Positions 18,504 through 27,532 of a stretch of DNA of 64,000 nt are shown in pieces. The translations under genes and the position numbers were made by a program. The stretch spans positions 62,001 through 126,000 of the forward strand of contig NZ_JFCQ01000015.1 of assembly GCF_000738265.1 (NCBI RefSeq), given 5' to 3'. How positions within the stretch are numbered: the stretch's first letter is position 1; every line of letters starts with the position of its first letter. The notes under the pieces are model-generated. The model searched no databases. It was not told the DNA's origin and saw only the letters and a list, made by a program, of their open reading frames with translations. This DNA comes from Corynebacterium jeikeium (GTDB lineage: Bacteria; Actinomycetota; Actinomycetes; Mycobacteriales; Mycobacteriaceae).

Positions 18504-19039
18504 TACTTACCCGTCTTTCCGACCTTGCGACGGACCTGCTCGCCCTCGTAGCGAATGCCCTTGCCCTTGTAAGGATCGTCCTTACGCAGACGACGGATGT
18601 TCGCGGCGATCTGTCCGACCTTCTGCTTGTCGATACCAGCGATGGAGAACTTGGTGTTCCCATCCACGGCGAAGGTGATACCCTCCGGTGCCTCAATCAG
18701 CACAGGGTGGGAGTAACCCAGTGCGAACTCCAGGTTCTTGCCCTTGAGCTGCACACGGTAACCAACACCGAAGATTTCCATGTTGATGGTGTAGCCCTTG
18801 GTCACGCCCTCGATCATGTTGAAGACCAGGGAACGGGACAGGCCGTGCAGGGAACGATTCTTGCGGTGATCATCCGGGCGGGAAACGACGATCTCGTCGC
18901 CTTCCTGTGCCACGGTGATCGGGGCCGGAATGTCCAGGTTCAGGGTGCCCTTCGGGCCCTTGACCTCTACAGACTGGCCGTTGATGTTGATGGTGACGCC
19001 AGAGGGGACAGCCACCGGTGCCTTGCCAACACGAGACAT
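18503..19039 (-). CDS. rplF: Ribosomal protein uL6
   Basis: Large-subunit protein near the GTPase-associated centre. It starts [15 protein letters not shown] and ends with [20 protein letters not shown], both diagnostic of L6. The length is 178 residues. It lies 18 bases after rpsH. Confidence 0.97.
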   Translation of the reverse strand: MSRVGKAPVAVPSGVTININGQSVEVKGPKGTLNLDIPAPITVAQEGDEIVVSRPDDHRKNRSLHGLSRSLVFNMIEGVTKGYTINMEIFGVGYRVQLKGKNLEFALGYSHPVLIEAPEGITFAVDGNTKFSIAGIDKQKVGQIAANIRRLRKDDPYKGKGIRYEGEQVRRKVGKTGK

Positions 19040-19057
19040 GGTTTAGACCTCCTCTAG

Positions 19058-19456
19058 TTACCAGACGTAGGCGAGAACTTCTCCGCCCACACCCTTGTTC
19101 TGTGCCTCACGGTCAGTCAGCAGGCCGTGGGACGTGGAAATGATAGCCACACCCAGGCCGCCGAGAACCTGCGGCAGCTCGTTGGACTTTGCGTACACAC
19201 GAAGACCCGGCTTGGAAACACGGCGCAGTCCGGAGATAGAACGCTCGCGGGACGGGCCGTACTTCAGCTCGATGTCCAGGGTCTTGCCAACCTTGGCGTC
19301 ATTGACGGTGTAGTTAGCGATGTAACCCTCCTCCTTCAGAATCTCGGCGATGTTCGCCTTGATCTTGGAGGAAGGCATGGAGACGGAATCGTGGAACGCG
19401 TTAGATGCGTTCCGCACGCGGGACAGCATGTCCGCGATGGGATCAGTCATGGTCAT
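19058..19456 (-). CDS. rpsH: Ribosomal protein uS8
   Basis: Primary 16S rRNA-binding protein and, in other bacteria, translational repressor of the spc operon. It opens [17 protein letters not shown] and carries [20 protein letters not shown]. The length is 132 residues. It is the first gene of this sub-operon. In the canonical spc operon rplE and rpsN precede it directly. Here rplE is 1.8 kb away and no rpsN is present in the window. Confidence 0.97.
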   Translation of the reverse strand: MTMTDPIADMLSRVRNASNAFHDSVSMPSSKIKANIAEILKEEGYIANYTVNDAKVGKTLDIELKYGPSRERSISGLRRVSKPGLRVYAKSNELPQVLGGLGVAIISTSHGLLTDREAQNKGVGGEVLAYVW

Positions 19457-19739
19457 AAGTATTGACCCATAGCCTTTCTCATTGCGGTTCCCAGCCCACC
19501 CAGGATGCGTGTACCGCGCGCTTGCTGGCTACTTGCGCGCCCCATGCTAAATAACGTGGGGTGCTCGCCGCCGTGTCCGCGCGGCCGCTTTATTGGGCGA
19601 GGGGCCTACAACAAAGTGGTTTGATGTTTACACTGCTCACGTTGCTAACCCTGTTTTGGGCACGGGGCAACGCAAGACTCGATAACTCTAGCAATCACCT
19701 GCGGGTTTACCCAAATCGCCGTTTTGGGTCTGGACGCCC

Positions 19740-20447
19740 CTAGGGCCAGAAATCCAGCAAGTCCGGCACATCCCAATCCCAGTCGCGGCCGAACCCGAAG
19801 GGTCCGCGCGCGGGCACGCCACCAAACGTAACTGTGATACTCGCCCACAGGTGCGGATCAAGGGAGCAGACGAAGCGTTCGCCGTAGACCGCCGCGAGCA
19901 CATCCTTTTCCCAGTCCCCCGCCCGCTCAGCGAGAGTCTGATAGCCACCCCCGCTTGCCAGCTGATTGCGCAGGGCATCGCGTGCTTGCATGCCTGCCTC
20001 CGTGAGCTGAGGATCCCGGCAATCCCCGATCCCGCGAATACGTAGGCGTTTTGGTCGGTGAACAAGGCCGGCGGAAACAAGGGGCGTCACAAAGGAATCA
20101 ACCGCCTTCGATAAACGGCGGCGACCAAAGAAGTAAAGGCGGCCTTTGGTTCGGCGCAGAACCGCGCGAGGATACGGCTGGGTTGCTCTGAGAGGCGTGA
20201 CGGGCCGCAAGACAGAAAGGTGGTTCTTGGGCGAGGACGGTAGAACCCGAGCGATCGGGCCGAGCTTGTCGGCAAGGTTCCCGACCTGCAGGTCACCTTC
20301 GCGAAGGAGTTGCTGCACCGTGACCATGGTCATGTGCGCACGGCCACCGCACAGCGCGGCAAGAGACATCGGATCCAACGACTGGAGGTGTTGGAAGCCT
20401 TGCCAGTTCAGGGCGAAAGCGCTGGGGTGACTGTAGGGATTATCCAC
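19740..20447 (-). CDS. Uncharacterised protein between rpsH and rplE
   Basis: Not recognised with certainty. The product is about 235 residues with no signal peptide or clear membrane segment. The stretch LAALCGGRAHMTMVTVQQLLREGDL, followed by a basic region and LTEAGMQARDALRN, has the feel of the soluble winged-helix-like part of TIGR04222-type actinobacterial proteins; that is a weak resemblance. The C terminus is rich in Trp, Asp, Phe and Gly (FGFGRDWDWDVPDLLDFW). Codon use is less biased than in the ribosomal genes on either side. It stands alone on the minus strand, with 283 bases to rpsH. Confidence 0.55.
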   Translation of the reverse strand: MDNPYSHPSAFALNWQGFQHLQSLDPMSLAALCGGRAHMTMVTVQQLLREGDLQVGNLADKLGPIARVLPSSPKNHLSVLRPVTPLRATQPYPRAVLRRTKGRLYFFGRRRLSKAVDSFVTPLVSAGLVHRPKRLRIRGIGDCRDPQLTEAGMQARDALRNQLASGGGYQTLAERAGDWEKDVLAAVYGERFVCSLDPHLWASITVTFGGVPARGPFGFGRDWDWDVPDLLDFWP

Positions 20448-20586
20448 GCTTTCAACCTACATTCGCTGAGCTGGGCGCTGGGGCAAATAGGGCGAACGGG
20501 ACAGCCTCCCCCGCGTTACATGAGTTATGTCACATTATTCGGCAGCGCCTTGAAAAACTGAGCCCACATTCATTACACATGCCTTA

Positions 20587-20601
20587 CGTACACCTTGTAC
20601 G
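20587..20601. promoter_or_regulatory. Perfect dyad CGTACA-3-TGTACG upstream of small secreted protein gene
   Basis: The six-base arms CGTACA and TGTACG are separated by CCT, about 95 bases before the TTG start at 20697. It could be an operator for a dimeric regulator. No known consensus was matched. Confidence 0.4.
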
Positions 20602-20614
20602 AAGCTATTGGCCG

Positions 20615-20637
20615 CGAATCAATTCGCAGTTGATTCG
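20615..20637. promoter_or_regulatory. Perfect dyad CGAATCAA-7-TTGATTCG
   Basis: Eight-base perfect arms around TTCGCAG, 60 bases before the start at 20697. It could be an operator or a 5' leader hairpin; there is no T-run, so a terminator is unlikely. Confidence 0.45.
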
Positions 20638-20696
20638 ACGGCCACAGTCGCGTTTAACGCGCATATCCGAACACCCCTCAAGAAAAGGAGATTCCT

Positions 20697-21122
20697 TTGA
20701 AGTTCAAGAAGTCCCTCGTCACCCTGGCTGCAGCGTCCTCCGTCGCAATGGCTGGCATCCCGGCTGCTACCGCTGAAGAGGCACCGGCTGCGCAGGACGC
20801 ACCGGCCGCTGCTGCCACCGAGAACGAGGCTGGCAACAACGAGGCTGGCGCCGACGAGACCAAGCCTGCCGACGAAGCAAAGCCAGAGGACGAGTCCAAG
20901 CCTGCCGACGAGACCAAGCCCGAGGACGAGGCTGGCGCCGACGAGTCCAAGCCGGCTAATGGCTCCGCTGACAGTGAGAAGGGCCAGAAGCTGAAGGGCT
21001 CCATCGACAAGCTGATGGGCTGGGACGAGTCCACCTCCGTACTGAAGAAGATCCAGGACGTCATGGGCTTCATCGGCAAGATCGTGAAGACCTTCGCAGG
21101 CATCCCGGGCTCCTCCAAGTAA
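20697..21122 (+). CDS. Small secreted acidic protein with C-terminal amphipathic helix (paralogue A)
   Basis: Not a recognised family. A Sec signal peptide (KFKKSLVTLAAASSVAMAG, cleavage near AATA-EE) is followed by ~70 residues of disordered acidic repeats of the type ADETKP/EDESKP. A 40-residue C-terminal segment follows (SIDKLMGWDESTSVLKKIQ, then VMGFIGKIVKTFAG) that should form amphipathic helices. The start is TTG, preceded by an excellent aaggaga seven bases upstream. Codon use is as biased as in ribosomal genes, implying high expression. A paralogue lies at 23158-23523 with the same plan and the shared DKxxGWxxxTSxLxKM/I core. Placement between ribosomal blocks and exported status suggest an abundant envelope protein; the function is unknown. 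Confidence 0.8.
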   Translation: MKFKKSLVTLAAASSVAMAGIPAATAEEAPAAQDAPAAAATENEAGNNEAGADETKPADEAKPEDESKPADETKPEDEAGADESKPANGSADSEKGQKLKGSIDKLMGWDESTSVLKKIQDVMGFIGKIVKTFAGIPGSSK

Positions 21123-21165
21123 GAGGCCACCGAGCTGTGCCGATGGGCGCGCACCTAGACAAATA

Positions 21166-21224
21166 GAAAGACCCCCACTTCCCTACCTTCGAAGTTTCCT
21201 CGAAGGGGAAGCGGGGGTCTTTGT
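21166..21224. terminator. Bidirectional terminator between paralogue A and rplE
   Basis: AGACCCCCACTTCCC and GGGGAAGCGGGGGTCT form a long stem with a small inner hairpin (CTTCGAAG). T-runs lie on both sides (tttgttg on plus, tttctatttg on minus). It would end both the plus-strand gene and the rplN-rplX-rplE transcript. Confidence 0.85.
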
Positions 21225-21247
21225 TGCGTTAGCGACTCAGCACTGAA

Positions 21248-21817
21248 TTACTCAGCGGAGCCCTTCTGCTTGAACGGGAAGCCCAGCTCGCGCAGCAGTG
21301 CGCGGCCCTCGTCGTCGTTCGTAGCAGTGGTCACGACGGTGATGTTCATACCGCGCGGACGGTCGATCTTGTCCACGTCGATCTCGTAGAACATGGTCTG
21401 CTCGGTCAGGCCGAAGGTGTAGTTGCCGTGGCCGTCGAACTGTTGGTCGGACAGGCCGCGGAAGTCGCGAATACGCGGCAGCGCGACGGTCAGCAGGCGG
21501 TCCAGGAACTCCCACATACGGTCACCACGCAGGGTAACGCGGGCACCGATGGGCATGCCTTCACGCAGCTTGAAGTTAGCGATAGCCTTCTTCGCGGTGC
21601 GGATCTGCGGCTTCTGACCGGTGATCTTGGTCAGATCTTCGATTGCGCCGTTGATCAGCTTGGAATCGCGAGCAGCGTCGCCGACACCCATGTTGACGAC
21701 AACCTTGGTGACGCCCGGGATCTGCATGACGTTCTCGTAGCTGAACTCGCCGTTCAGCTTCTCGCGGATTTCCTCACGGTAGCGAGTCTTCAAACGTGGG
21801 GTGTAGTTTTCGCTCAT
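21248..21817 (-). CDS. rplE: Ribosomal protein uL5
   Basis: 5S rRNA-binding protein of the central protuberance. It contains [18 protein letters not shown] near the N terminus and [20 protein letters not shown] near the C terminus, both L5 signatures. The length is 189 residues. It starts two bases after rplX and closes a three-gene unit (rplN, rplX, rplE) detached from the rest of the spc operon. Confidence 0.97.
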   Translation of the reverse strand: MSENYTPRLKTRYREEIREKLNGEFSYENVMQIPGVTKVVVNMGVGDAARDSKLINGAIEDLTKITGQKPQIRTAKKAIANFKLREGMPIGARVTLRGDRMWEFLDRLLTVALPRIRDFRGLSDQQFDGHGNYTFGLTEQTMFYEIDVDKIDRPRGMNITVVTTATNDDEGRALLRELGFPFKQKGSAE

Positions 21818-21819
21818 CG

Positions 21820-22134
21820 TTAGATGTCCTTCCCGTTGCGCTTGGACACGCGGATCTTCTTACCGTCTTCGTCGAAGCGGTAGCCGATACGGGTCGGGTT
21901 GCCGTCGGAATCAACGACCATCACGTTGGACACGTGGATCGGAGCTTCCTGGGTAACGATGCCGCCGGACTCAGCGCCGCGCTCTGGAGCGGAGTTTGCA
22001 ACGTGCTTCTTGATTCGGTTGACGCCCTCGACCAGGACCTTGTCGCGCTGCGGGTAGGCCTCGATAACCTTGCCCTTGGCACCCTTGTCCGGGCCGGAGA
22101 TAACCAGTACGGTGTCGCCCTTACGGATCTTCAT
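21820..22134 (-). CDS. rplX: Ribosomal protein uL24
   Basis: Assembly-initiating large-subunit protein. The KOW motif is [18 protein letters not shown] at the N terminus, followed by [13 protein letters not shown]. The length is 104 residues. Its ATG immediately follows the rplN stop codon. Confidence 0.97.
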   Translation of the reverse strand: MKIRKGDTVLVISGPDKGAKGKVIEAYPQRDKVLVEGVNRIKKHVANSAPERGAESGGIVTQEAPIHVSNVMVVDSDGNPTRIGYRFDEDGKKIRVSKRNGKDI

Positions 22135-22506
22135 TTAGAGCACCTCCGGAGCCAGGGAAACGATCTTCATGAACTTCTTGTCGCGAAGCTCACGTGCGAC
22201 CGGGCCGAAGATACGGGTGCCGCGGGGATCGTTGTCGTTTGCCTTGATGATGACAGCCGCGTTCTCGTCGAATGCGATGTAGGAGCCGTCCGGACGACGG
22301 GTCTCCTTCTTAGCGCGGACGATGACAGCCTTGACGATGTCGCCAGCCTTGACGGTGCCGCCCGGTGCAGCTTCCTTGACGGTTGCTACGACGACATCAC
22401 CGATACCAGCGGAGCGTCGAACGGAACCACCGAGAGCACGGATGACCAGGATTTCCCGGGCACCGGTGTTGTCGGCAACTCGCAGACGCGATTCTTGCTG
22501 AATCAC
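22135..22506 (-). CDS. rplN: Ribosomal protein uL14
   Basis: Large-subunit interface protein. It starts [19 protein letters not shown] and carries [18 protein letters not shown] and [13 protein letters not shown]. The length is 123 residues. In most bacteria it directly follows rpsQ; here rpsQ is 29 kb away, so this unit must have its own promoter in 22507-22700. Confidence 0.97.
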   Translation of the reverse strand: MIQQESRLRVADNTGAREILVIRALGGSVRRSAGIGDVVVATVKEAAPGGTVKAGDIVKAVIVRAKKETRRPDGSYIAFDENAAVIIKANDNDPRGTRIFGPVARELRDKKFMKIVSLAPEVL

Positions 22507-23157
22507 TTGAGTCTCCTAATTGACCTAGATGTTTTTGCGAATCGTGCGTGGGATTTCCGACCCTCGCGCACGCGGTCTGTGCCAGCGTGGCAGTCAGTTC
22601 TTCGTGAACTCGATGCACCTTCTGGCAACCGCTACATTCTTCCACACCCCTACTGACCCAACAAAATCGCTCTTATCAGACCTTCGGGAGTAGAGGCGCC
22701 ATTTGACCCACCGGGGGGTGATTTACGCTACCCCCGCTGGCCCCTTTCTCATTTCTTAATGACGCCACCTTGCAGATCAGTATTTTTGGACATCAAAGGG
22801 GTTTTTAAGGGAGCTCCGGACAGTACCTCCCGAAGCGCCACAACCGCGCATTATTCTGATTTTTAGCCACATTTCCCCAAGCCAGCGCGTCATCAACTAT
22901 AAACTGAGAGCTTTTCAAGATCGCCGCCCCTCGCCCACTAAATGCACCCCTCGTCCCAAGCAGCGCGTTTGTACGATGCCGAAATGCCGCGCGCCAGTAA
23001 TCATTCAAACGGCTTTCAGCCCCCACCAAGGTCTCTTTAGACGGACGGAGGGCTAATTCCCACTGTGCTTCCATACAGCACCCGTGCTAGGTTGTGTGGC
23101 GTACCTCGGGCCGAAAACAGGCCGAAGCCCCCCAACTTTTTTGTGAGGATTTAACAC
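22507..23157. other. Intergenic region rplN - paralogue B
   Basis: A 651-base gap between divergent genes. It must hold the promoter of rplN on the left and of the small secreted protein on the right. An 89-codon minus-strand frame (22805-23074) has no ribosome site or recognisable features and I do not call it. No repeat or RNA gene was seen. Confidence 0.5.
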
Positions 23158-23523
23158 ATGAAGCTCAAGAAGTCCCTCCTGGCTCTGACCACCGCCGCTA
23201 CCGTTGCAGTTGCTGGTACCACCGCTGCAGTTGCTGAGGAGACCCCGAACGCAGGCTCCGCTGCTCCCAAGACCGAGAACGGCACCGGCAACGGTGACAA
23301 GACCGAGCCGAGCAAGGAGCTGACCGACAAGGAGAAGCAGAAGAAGGAGCGCCAGGAGAAGCTGGCTAACTCCTCCGACAAGTTCTTCGGCTGGAACGAC
23401 AAGACCTCCGGCCTGGATAAGATGAAGAGCGTTGTCACCCTGATCACCACCATTGGTGCTCTGGTTGCCGGCATCGTTACCCTGGCTTCCAACTTCGGCA
23501 AGATCGAGAAGCTGTTCAAGTAA
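23158..23523 (+). CDS. Small secreted protein with C-terminal amphipathic helices (paralogue B)
   Basis: Paralogue of the 20697 gene. It has a Sec signal peptide (KLKKSLLALTTAATVAVAG, cleavage near AVA-EE), a Lys/Glu-rich linker (TDKEKQKKERQEKL), then SDKFFGWNDKTSGLDKMKS and a hydrophobic helix LITTIGALVAGIVTLASNFG. The ATG follows gtgaggattta. Codon use is strongly biased toward optimal codons. The mature protein is about 90 residues. The C-terminal hydrophobic helix could insert in or lie on a membrane, so a mycomembrane pore or envelope protein is one possibility; this is inference. Confidence 0.8.
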   Translation: MKLKKSLLALTTAATVAVAGTTAAVAEETPNAGSAAPKTENGTGNGDKTEPSKELTDKEKQKKERQEKLANSSDKFFGWNDKTSGLDKMKSVVTLITTIGALVAGIVTLASNFGKIEKLFK

Positions 23524-23570
23524 GAACAGCCTTCTCAAGCTAGAACGAGTCCGTTCAGCTGAGACCCCAA

Positions 23571-23606
23571 GCCCCGCCGCGATCTAAGATCGCCGCGGGG
23601 TTTTGC
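23571..23606 (+). terminator. Terminator of paralogue B
   Basis: CCCCGCCGCGATC and GATCGCCGCGGGG pair with one mismatch around TAA, followed by TTTT, 50 bases past the stop codon. Confidence 0.85.
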
Positions 23607-23646
23607 GCTGCCATACTCCAGAACCTCATTTCCATTTCTAGAGAAG

Positions 23647-23665
23647 CAAGGGTAGGCTCACCACT
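23647..23665 (+). promoter_or_regulatory. DtxR/IdeR-box-like site before the siderophore-interacting protein gene
   Basis: CAAGGGTAGGCTCACCACT matches 12 of 19 positions of the DtxR consensus TTAGGTTAGGCTAACCTAA, with the TAGGCT core intact. It ends four bases before the ATG at 23669. TAGGCT may double as the -10 of a leaderless transcript. Confidence 0.55.
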
Positions 23666-23668
23666 ATT

Positions 23669-24592
23669 ATGGCAGTACGGCAGACCACACTAGAGCCTCC
23701 CGCAGTTAGCGCCACCCAACGCGCCGCCTTCGCTGATCACAAGCTAATCCACGCCCCTTCTAACCCCAGCCACCACATCATCCGGGCCACCGTCTATAGC
23801 GTCAGCGCCCCAGCCGAAAACCTGCGACGGATAACCGTCCATTCCCCCGAGCTCGTCGGCTTCCGACTCTCCGGCCCCGACGAGTTCTTTGGACTCTTAA
23901 TGCCCCCGAACCCCAGTGGGGAGCTCCACCTACCATCCCACGATGGCGGTGCCAATATACGAGCAAGCGTAGCAGCTATGCCGGCTAGCCAACGCCCGAA
24001 TCTACGCTGGTACACAGTTCGCGCATTCGACCCAGAGCAGGGACGAATCACTTTTGACGTGGTGACACATGGCGTCAATAACCCCTGCAAGAACGACGTC
24101 GGACCAGGGCTCGCCTGGGTTCTTAGGACTCGCGCCGGCGACCAGGTCGGTATCTGGACCTGCCAAGGGCTATGGCATCGCGCGCAGAATGCGCAAACAC
24201 TGGTCGCGGATCCATCCGCAGTACCCTCTGTTCGCGCCATCTTGGAGTACACGCAGGCCTTCGCGCCAGAACAATTGCGCGACATGCACCTCATCGTGAT
24301 CGCCGAGAGTCATCACGACCTGGAACCTCTGTTAAGAGCTGACTGGGAAAATAGGCTGGGCAGCCTGGAGATCCTTTTTAGCACGACAACGGAATTCCAG
24401 GCGGCGACCATGTCGCACCTGCAGCAACTCGAGCGCACCGACCATCCCGCAACGCAGTCGAAGTACGTCTGGGTTGCGGGCGAGGGGAAGCTCTGCAAAA
24501 TGGTTCGTCGACATGCGATAACCAATTGGCACCTCCCTAGTGACTCCGTGCAGTGGTGCCCGTATTGGTTCCTTGGCAGGGCGCGACCTTAA
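23669..24592 (+). CDS. Siderophore-interacting protein (FAD-linked ferric reductase, ViuB/SIP family)
   Basis: Cytoplasmic flavoprotein expected to reduce ferric siderophore and release iron. The FAD-binding motif RWYTVRAFD, the SIP opening IIRATVYSVSAPAENLRRIT and the C-terminal SKYVWVAGEGKLCKMVRRH fit the family. At 307 residues it is slightly longer than usual because of an N-terminal extension. It is convergent with the neighbouring ABC operon; the stop codons overlap by four bases, so there is no terminator between them. Iron control is suggested by the DtxR-like box at its start. Confidence 0.85.
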   Translation: MAVRQTTLEPPAVSATQRAAFADHKLIHAPSNPSHHIIRATVYSVSAPAENLRRITVHSPELVGFRLSGPDEFFGLLMPPNPSGELHLPSHDGGANIRASVAAMPASQRPNLRWYTVRAFDPEQGRITFDVVTHGVNNPCKNDVGPGLAWVLRTRAGDQVGIWTCQGLWHRAQNAQTLVADPSAVPSVRAILEYTQAFAPEQLRDMHLIVIAESHHDLEPLLRADWENRLGSLEILFSTTTEFQAATMSHLQQLERTDHPATQSKYVWVAGEGKLCKMVRRHAITNWHLPSDSVQWCPYWFLGRARP

Positions 24593-25383
24593 TTAGCCAC
24601 AATTCCTCGCGGCACGATGATCGGCGCCGGACCGCGGGGATCTTCCCACACCTCGGCCTGCAGACCATAGACATCGCGCAGCACGTCCGCAGTCAGCGCA
24701 TCCTTCGGAGTTCCCTGGGCGATCTTGTTTCCGCCCTTCATCATGATCATTGTGTCGCTGAAGCTACCGGCCAAGCTGAGGTCGTGCAGTACCATCACGA
24801 CCGTCTTGCCCTCCTGGGCGAGCTCGCGCACGATACCTAGAATCTCCATCGCATGCGCCGGGTCTAGGTAGGTAGTTGGTTCGTCCAGCAGCACGACCGG
24901 CGTATCTTGCGCCAACACCATTGCCATCCACACACGCTGCCTTTGGCCTCCCGATAGCTCCGCCACGTCACGAGCGACAAGCTCGTCGGTCCCCGTTTTC
25001 TCCAGCGCCTCAAGAACTTTCTTTTTATCTTGGGACGCCGTCGCGCCCCCGCCCCATAACGCACGACGGTAAGGGTGCCGTCCGCGCTCCACGAGCTCTC
25101 CAACGGTCAGCCCAGAAGGACACAGCGGATGCTGTGGCAACAGCGCGATGAGCTGTGCAGCTTCGCGCGCTCCCAAACTATGCACGTCCTTCTCCCCCAC
25201 CAGAACTCGCCCTTGGGCGGGAGTAAGAAGCCGAGAAAGCGCCTTGAGCAGCGTGGACTTACCACAGCCATTGGGGCCGAGCAGCGTAGTGACCTGCCCT
25301 GGTTGCGCATCGAAAGAGACTTCCTTGACGATACTTGGGCCACCGTTGTAGCCCACAGTGACGCTATCAACGTGAACGTTCAT
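24589..25383 (-). CDS. Iron-siderophore ABC importer ATPase (FepC-like), system 1
   Basis: Energises FecCD-type import. Walker A is LLGPNGCGKSTLLKALSR, the signature motif is LSGGQRQRVWMAMVLAQ, Walker B is VVLLDEPTTYLD and the switch His is in MVLHDLS; all are intact. The length is 264 residues. The ATG at 25383 (MNVHVDSVTVGYNG) was chosen; the longer frame to 25551 lies inside the permease gene. Last gene of a four-gene minus-strand operon: binding protein, two permeases, ATPase. Confidence 0.93.
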   Translation of the reverse strand: MNVHVDSVTVGYNGGPSIVKEVSFDAQPGQVTTLLGPNGCGKSTLLKALSRLLTPAQGRVLVGEKDVHSLGAREAAQLIALLPQHPLCPSGLTVGELVERGRHPYRRALWGGGATASQDKKKVLEALEKTGTDELVARDVAELSGGQRQRVWMAMVLAQDTPVVLLDEPTTYLDPAHAMEILGIVRELAQEGKTVVMVLHDLSLAGSFSDTMIMMKGGNKIAQGTPKDALTADVLRDVYGLQAEVWEDPRGPAPIIVPRGIVAN

Positions 25384-26432
25384 CACATCATTCCTTTCAT
25401 ACTTCCGCGTCGCGCGGCCAGCCACACGAGCCAAACCAGCGCAGGGCCGCCAATAATCGCGGTCACCAAACCGACCGGTGCCGTAAAAGGCAGGGCGCCG
25501 GCTATAACAGCGCACGCGGCCATCAGAGCTGCGCCGGCAGCGGTAGAACACACCGGGTGAGGTGTGGGAGTGCCAGCCACCAGCTTGGCAACCTGAGGCG
25601 CCAGCAAAGCCACAAACCCGATCGGGCCAACGAAAGCGACCACAACTGCAACAATTCCCGTCGCGGCTACAAGTAAGACAGCACGTGACCTTGGAACATT
25701 CACTCCGAGTGTGGAGGCGGTGGCGTCATCATGAGAAAGAAGAGGAACGTCACGAGCAACAAAGAGGCCTACAAGGACGAAAGGAACCAAACCCAACCCC
25801 ATAGGCAACAGCGCTTCCGAACGGACGAAGCCCGTGGATCCAGCGAGCCAGGTCTGCGCATCGGCCGCACGGGTCAGCTCTGCCTTGAGCAACAGATACT
25901 GAACAAGCGATTGGGTTAGGAAAGACAGCGCTAGGCCCACCACCACTACGCGCTGCGACGTACCGAAACCGCCGAGGACAATGAGCAAAACAACGATCAT
26001 TGCGGCCCCCACGAGCGCGAGCCCCACACGCCACCAGTAGGTGGGTATGCTTTCGCTCCACTCCGGTCGCGAGAGCACAGTGCCTGCCACGACGAGTACC
26101 GCAGCACCACCAGAGACACCCAGAATATCCGGGCTGGCCAGCGGGTTCCGGGCCATAGTCTGGGTCCACGCACCGGCAAGGCCGAGCGCAGCGCCGACCA
26201 CCACCGTGGCGATTGCTACGGGTAGACGGAGATCCCACACCACATTGATAGCCTGCCGTGTACCGCCGCCAGTGAGGACGTCTATAACCTCCGCAGGGCT
26301 GAGTTTCACCGCACCCTGCCCCAAAATCACGCAATAGCACAGCGCCGCGATAAGGGCGAAGCCCAGGGTAGAGACCAAAGTTCGAATTGTTCGGGTGCGT
26401 TTGGTCTTCTGGAATTCTTCCATGGCAATCAC
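25383..26432 (-). CDS. Iron-siderophore ABC permease (FecCD family), system 1, second subunit
   Basis: Inner-membrane subunit with about nine to ten helices. FecCD hallmarks are GLAGAWTQTMARNPLASPDI and GPIGFVALLAPQVAKL near the C terminus. The length is 349 residues from a GTG at 26432, which overlaps the preceding stop; the ATG at 26423 is the alternative. It pairs with the 26429 gene to form the heterodimeric channel. The stop overlaps the ATPase start by one base. Confidence 0.93.
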   Translation of the reverse strand: MIAMEEFQKTKRTRTIRTLVSTLGFALIAALCYCVILGQGAVKLSPAEVIDVLTGGGTRQAINVVWDLRLPVAIATVVVGAALGLAGAWTQTMARNPLASPDILGVSGGAAVLVVAGTVLSRPEWSESIPTYWWRVGLALVGAAMIVVLLIVLGGFGTSQRVVVVGLALSFLTQSLVQYLLLKAELTRAADAQTWLAGSTGFVRSEALLPMGLGLVPFVLVGLFVARDVPLLSHDDATASTLGVNVPRSRAVLLVAATGIVAVVVAFVGPIGFVALLAPQVAKLVAGTPTPHPVCSTAAGAALMAACAVIAGALPFTAPVGLVTAIIGGPALVWLVWLAARRGSMKGMM

Positions 26433-27520
26433 ACCGTCACCTCCATGTCAGGAGAGGACAGGGAGTTCTTCCGATGACGGACTGCAAGGATCATCACCGG
26501 CGCACCGATGACTGCCAGGACGATCGACATTTCTAGCTCGTTAGGTTGCAGTACGAAGCGGCCGACAATATCGGCCAGCAGCACCGCGGCGCCGCCGACA
26601 ACGGCCGTAGGTAGCAACAGGCGGGTCAGCGCCGGGCCAGTGAAAGGGCGCAACAGGTGGGGTACAGCAAAGCCCACGAAGGTAACTAGCCCCACGGTGG
26701 CCGTGGCCGAACCGGCAAGGACAATCACCGCGGACGCTGCCAGCAAACGCGCACGCACTGGCGATCCTCCGAGTGCCTGGGAGGTGTCTTCGCCCATCGA
26801 TAGCAAATCTAGCGGGCGCGCTGCGAGTGCCGCGCACAGGGCACCCAGCGCTAGACCAATGGTGGCCATCGCCACGTCATCCATCCCGCGTCCCGCCGTA
26901 GAACCGACTGTCCAGCGACGCAGCCCTTCCAGGGTGTCGGAGGAATAGAGGCTCAGCATATTCGTCGCAGCCTGTAGGGCGAAGGTTACACCCACTCCTA
27001 CCAGCACCAATGTCAACGGATCGCGTGATACTCGGGAGACGAGCAACACGATGATGGCCGCAGCGGTAGCGCCGATCAGACCCATGATGGCCCGCTCTCC
27101 AACCGTGGTCGCCCAGCCCATAGTCAGGGCGGCGGCGACCGCGAAACCGGCACCGGCGTTCACCCCGATAATGCCGGGGTCCGCGAGGGGATTTCGCGTC
27201 CAACTTTGGGCAATGGCACCCGCCATCGCGAGGGCCGCACCCGCGACCACCGCTAGCAGAGTACGCGGAACTCGTAGGTCCCAGATAATGGTGGATTGCT
27301 CTGTGGACACATCGGTCTCCGCAGCTGGATTCGAGCCGTGCGCGAGGATACTGGTCACGTCGCCAAAAGAAAGCCCCCTTGAACCCAAGTACAGGGAAGC
27401 GACCATCAACAGCACCAGGCACAGCAGTGCACCAAGTGCGAAAGGCAAGGTGCGCCGTTTTGCCTGACGGTCAGCCTGCTGGCGGAGAGGATCAGTGTCA
27501 GGGAATCGAAACTTCAGCAC
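26429..27520 (-). CDS. Iron-siderophore ABC permease (FecCD family), system 1, first subunit
   Basis: FecCD permease of 363 residues. Visible motifs are AMAGAIAQSWTRNPLADPGI, GSTAGRGMDDV and LVTFVGFAVPHLLRPFTGP. The N-terminal ~25 residues are charged and cytoplasmic. It lies 12 bases after the binding-protein gene and overlaps the next permease, so the operon is tightly packed. Confidence 0.93.
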   Translation of the reverse strand: MLKFRFPDTDPLRQQADRQAKRRTLPFALGALLCLVLLMVASLYLGSRGLSFGDVTSILAHGSNPAAETDVSTEQSTIIWDLRVPRTLLAVVAGAALAMAGAIAQSWTRNPLADPGIIGVNAGAGFAVAAALTMGWATTVGERAIMGLIGATAAAIIVLLVSRVSRDPLTLVLVGVGVTFALQAATNMLSLYSSDTLEGLRRWTVGSTAGRGMDDVAMATIGLALGALCAALAARPLDLLSMGEDTSQALGGSPVRARLLAASAVIVLAGSATATVGLVTFVGFAVPHLLRPFTGPALTRLLLPTAVVGGAAVLLADIVGRFVLQPNELEMSIVLAVIGAPVMILAVRHRKNSLSSPDMEVTV

Positions 27521-27532
27521 AGAATCCCGCAG

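Noticed and set aside
19700..19735. ACCCAAA-TTTGGGT hairpin as a terminator of the 19740 gene
   Set aside because: No T-run on the minus strand after the stem; left uncalled.
22805..23074. 89-codon minus-strand open frame between rplN and paralogue B
   Set aside because: No ribosome site, no recognisable domain, no operon context; the composition is like the surrounding intergenic DNA.
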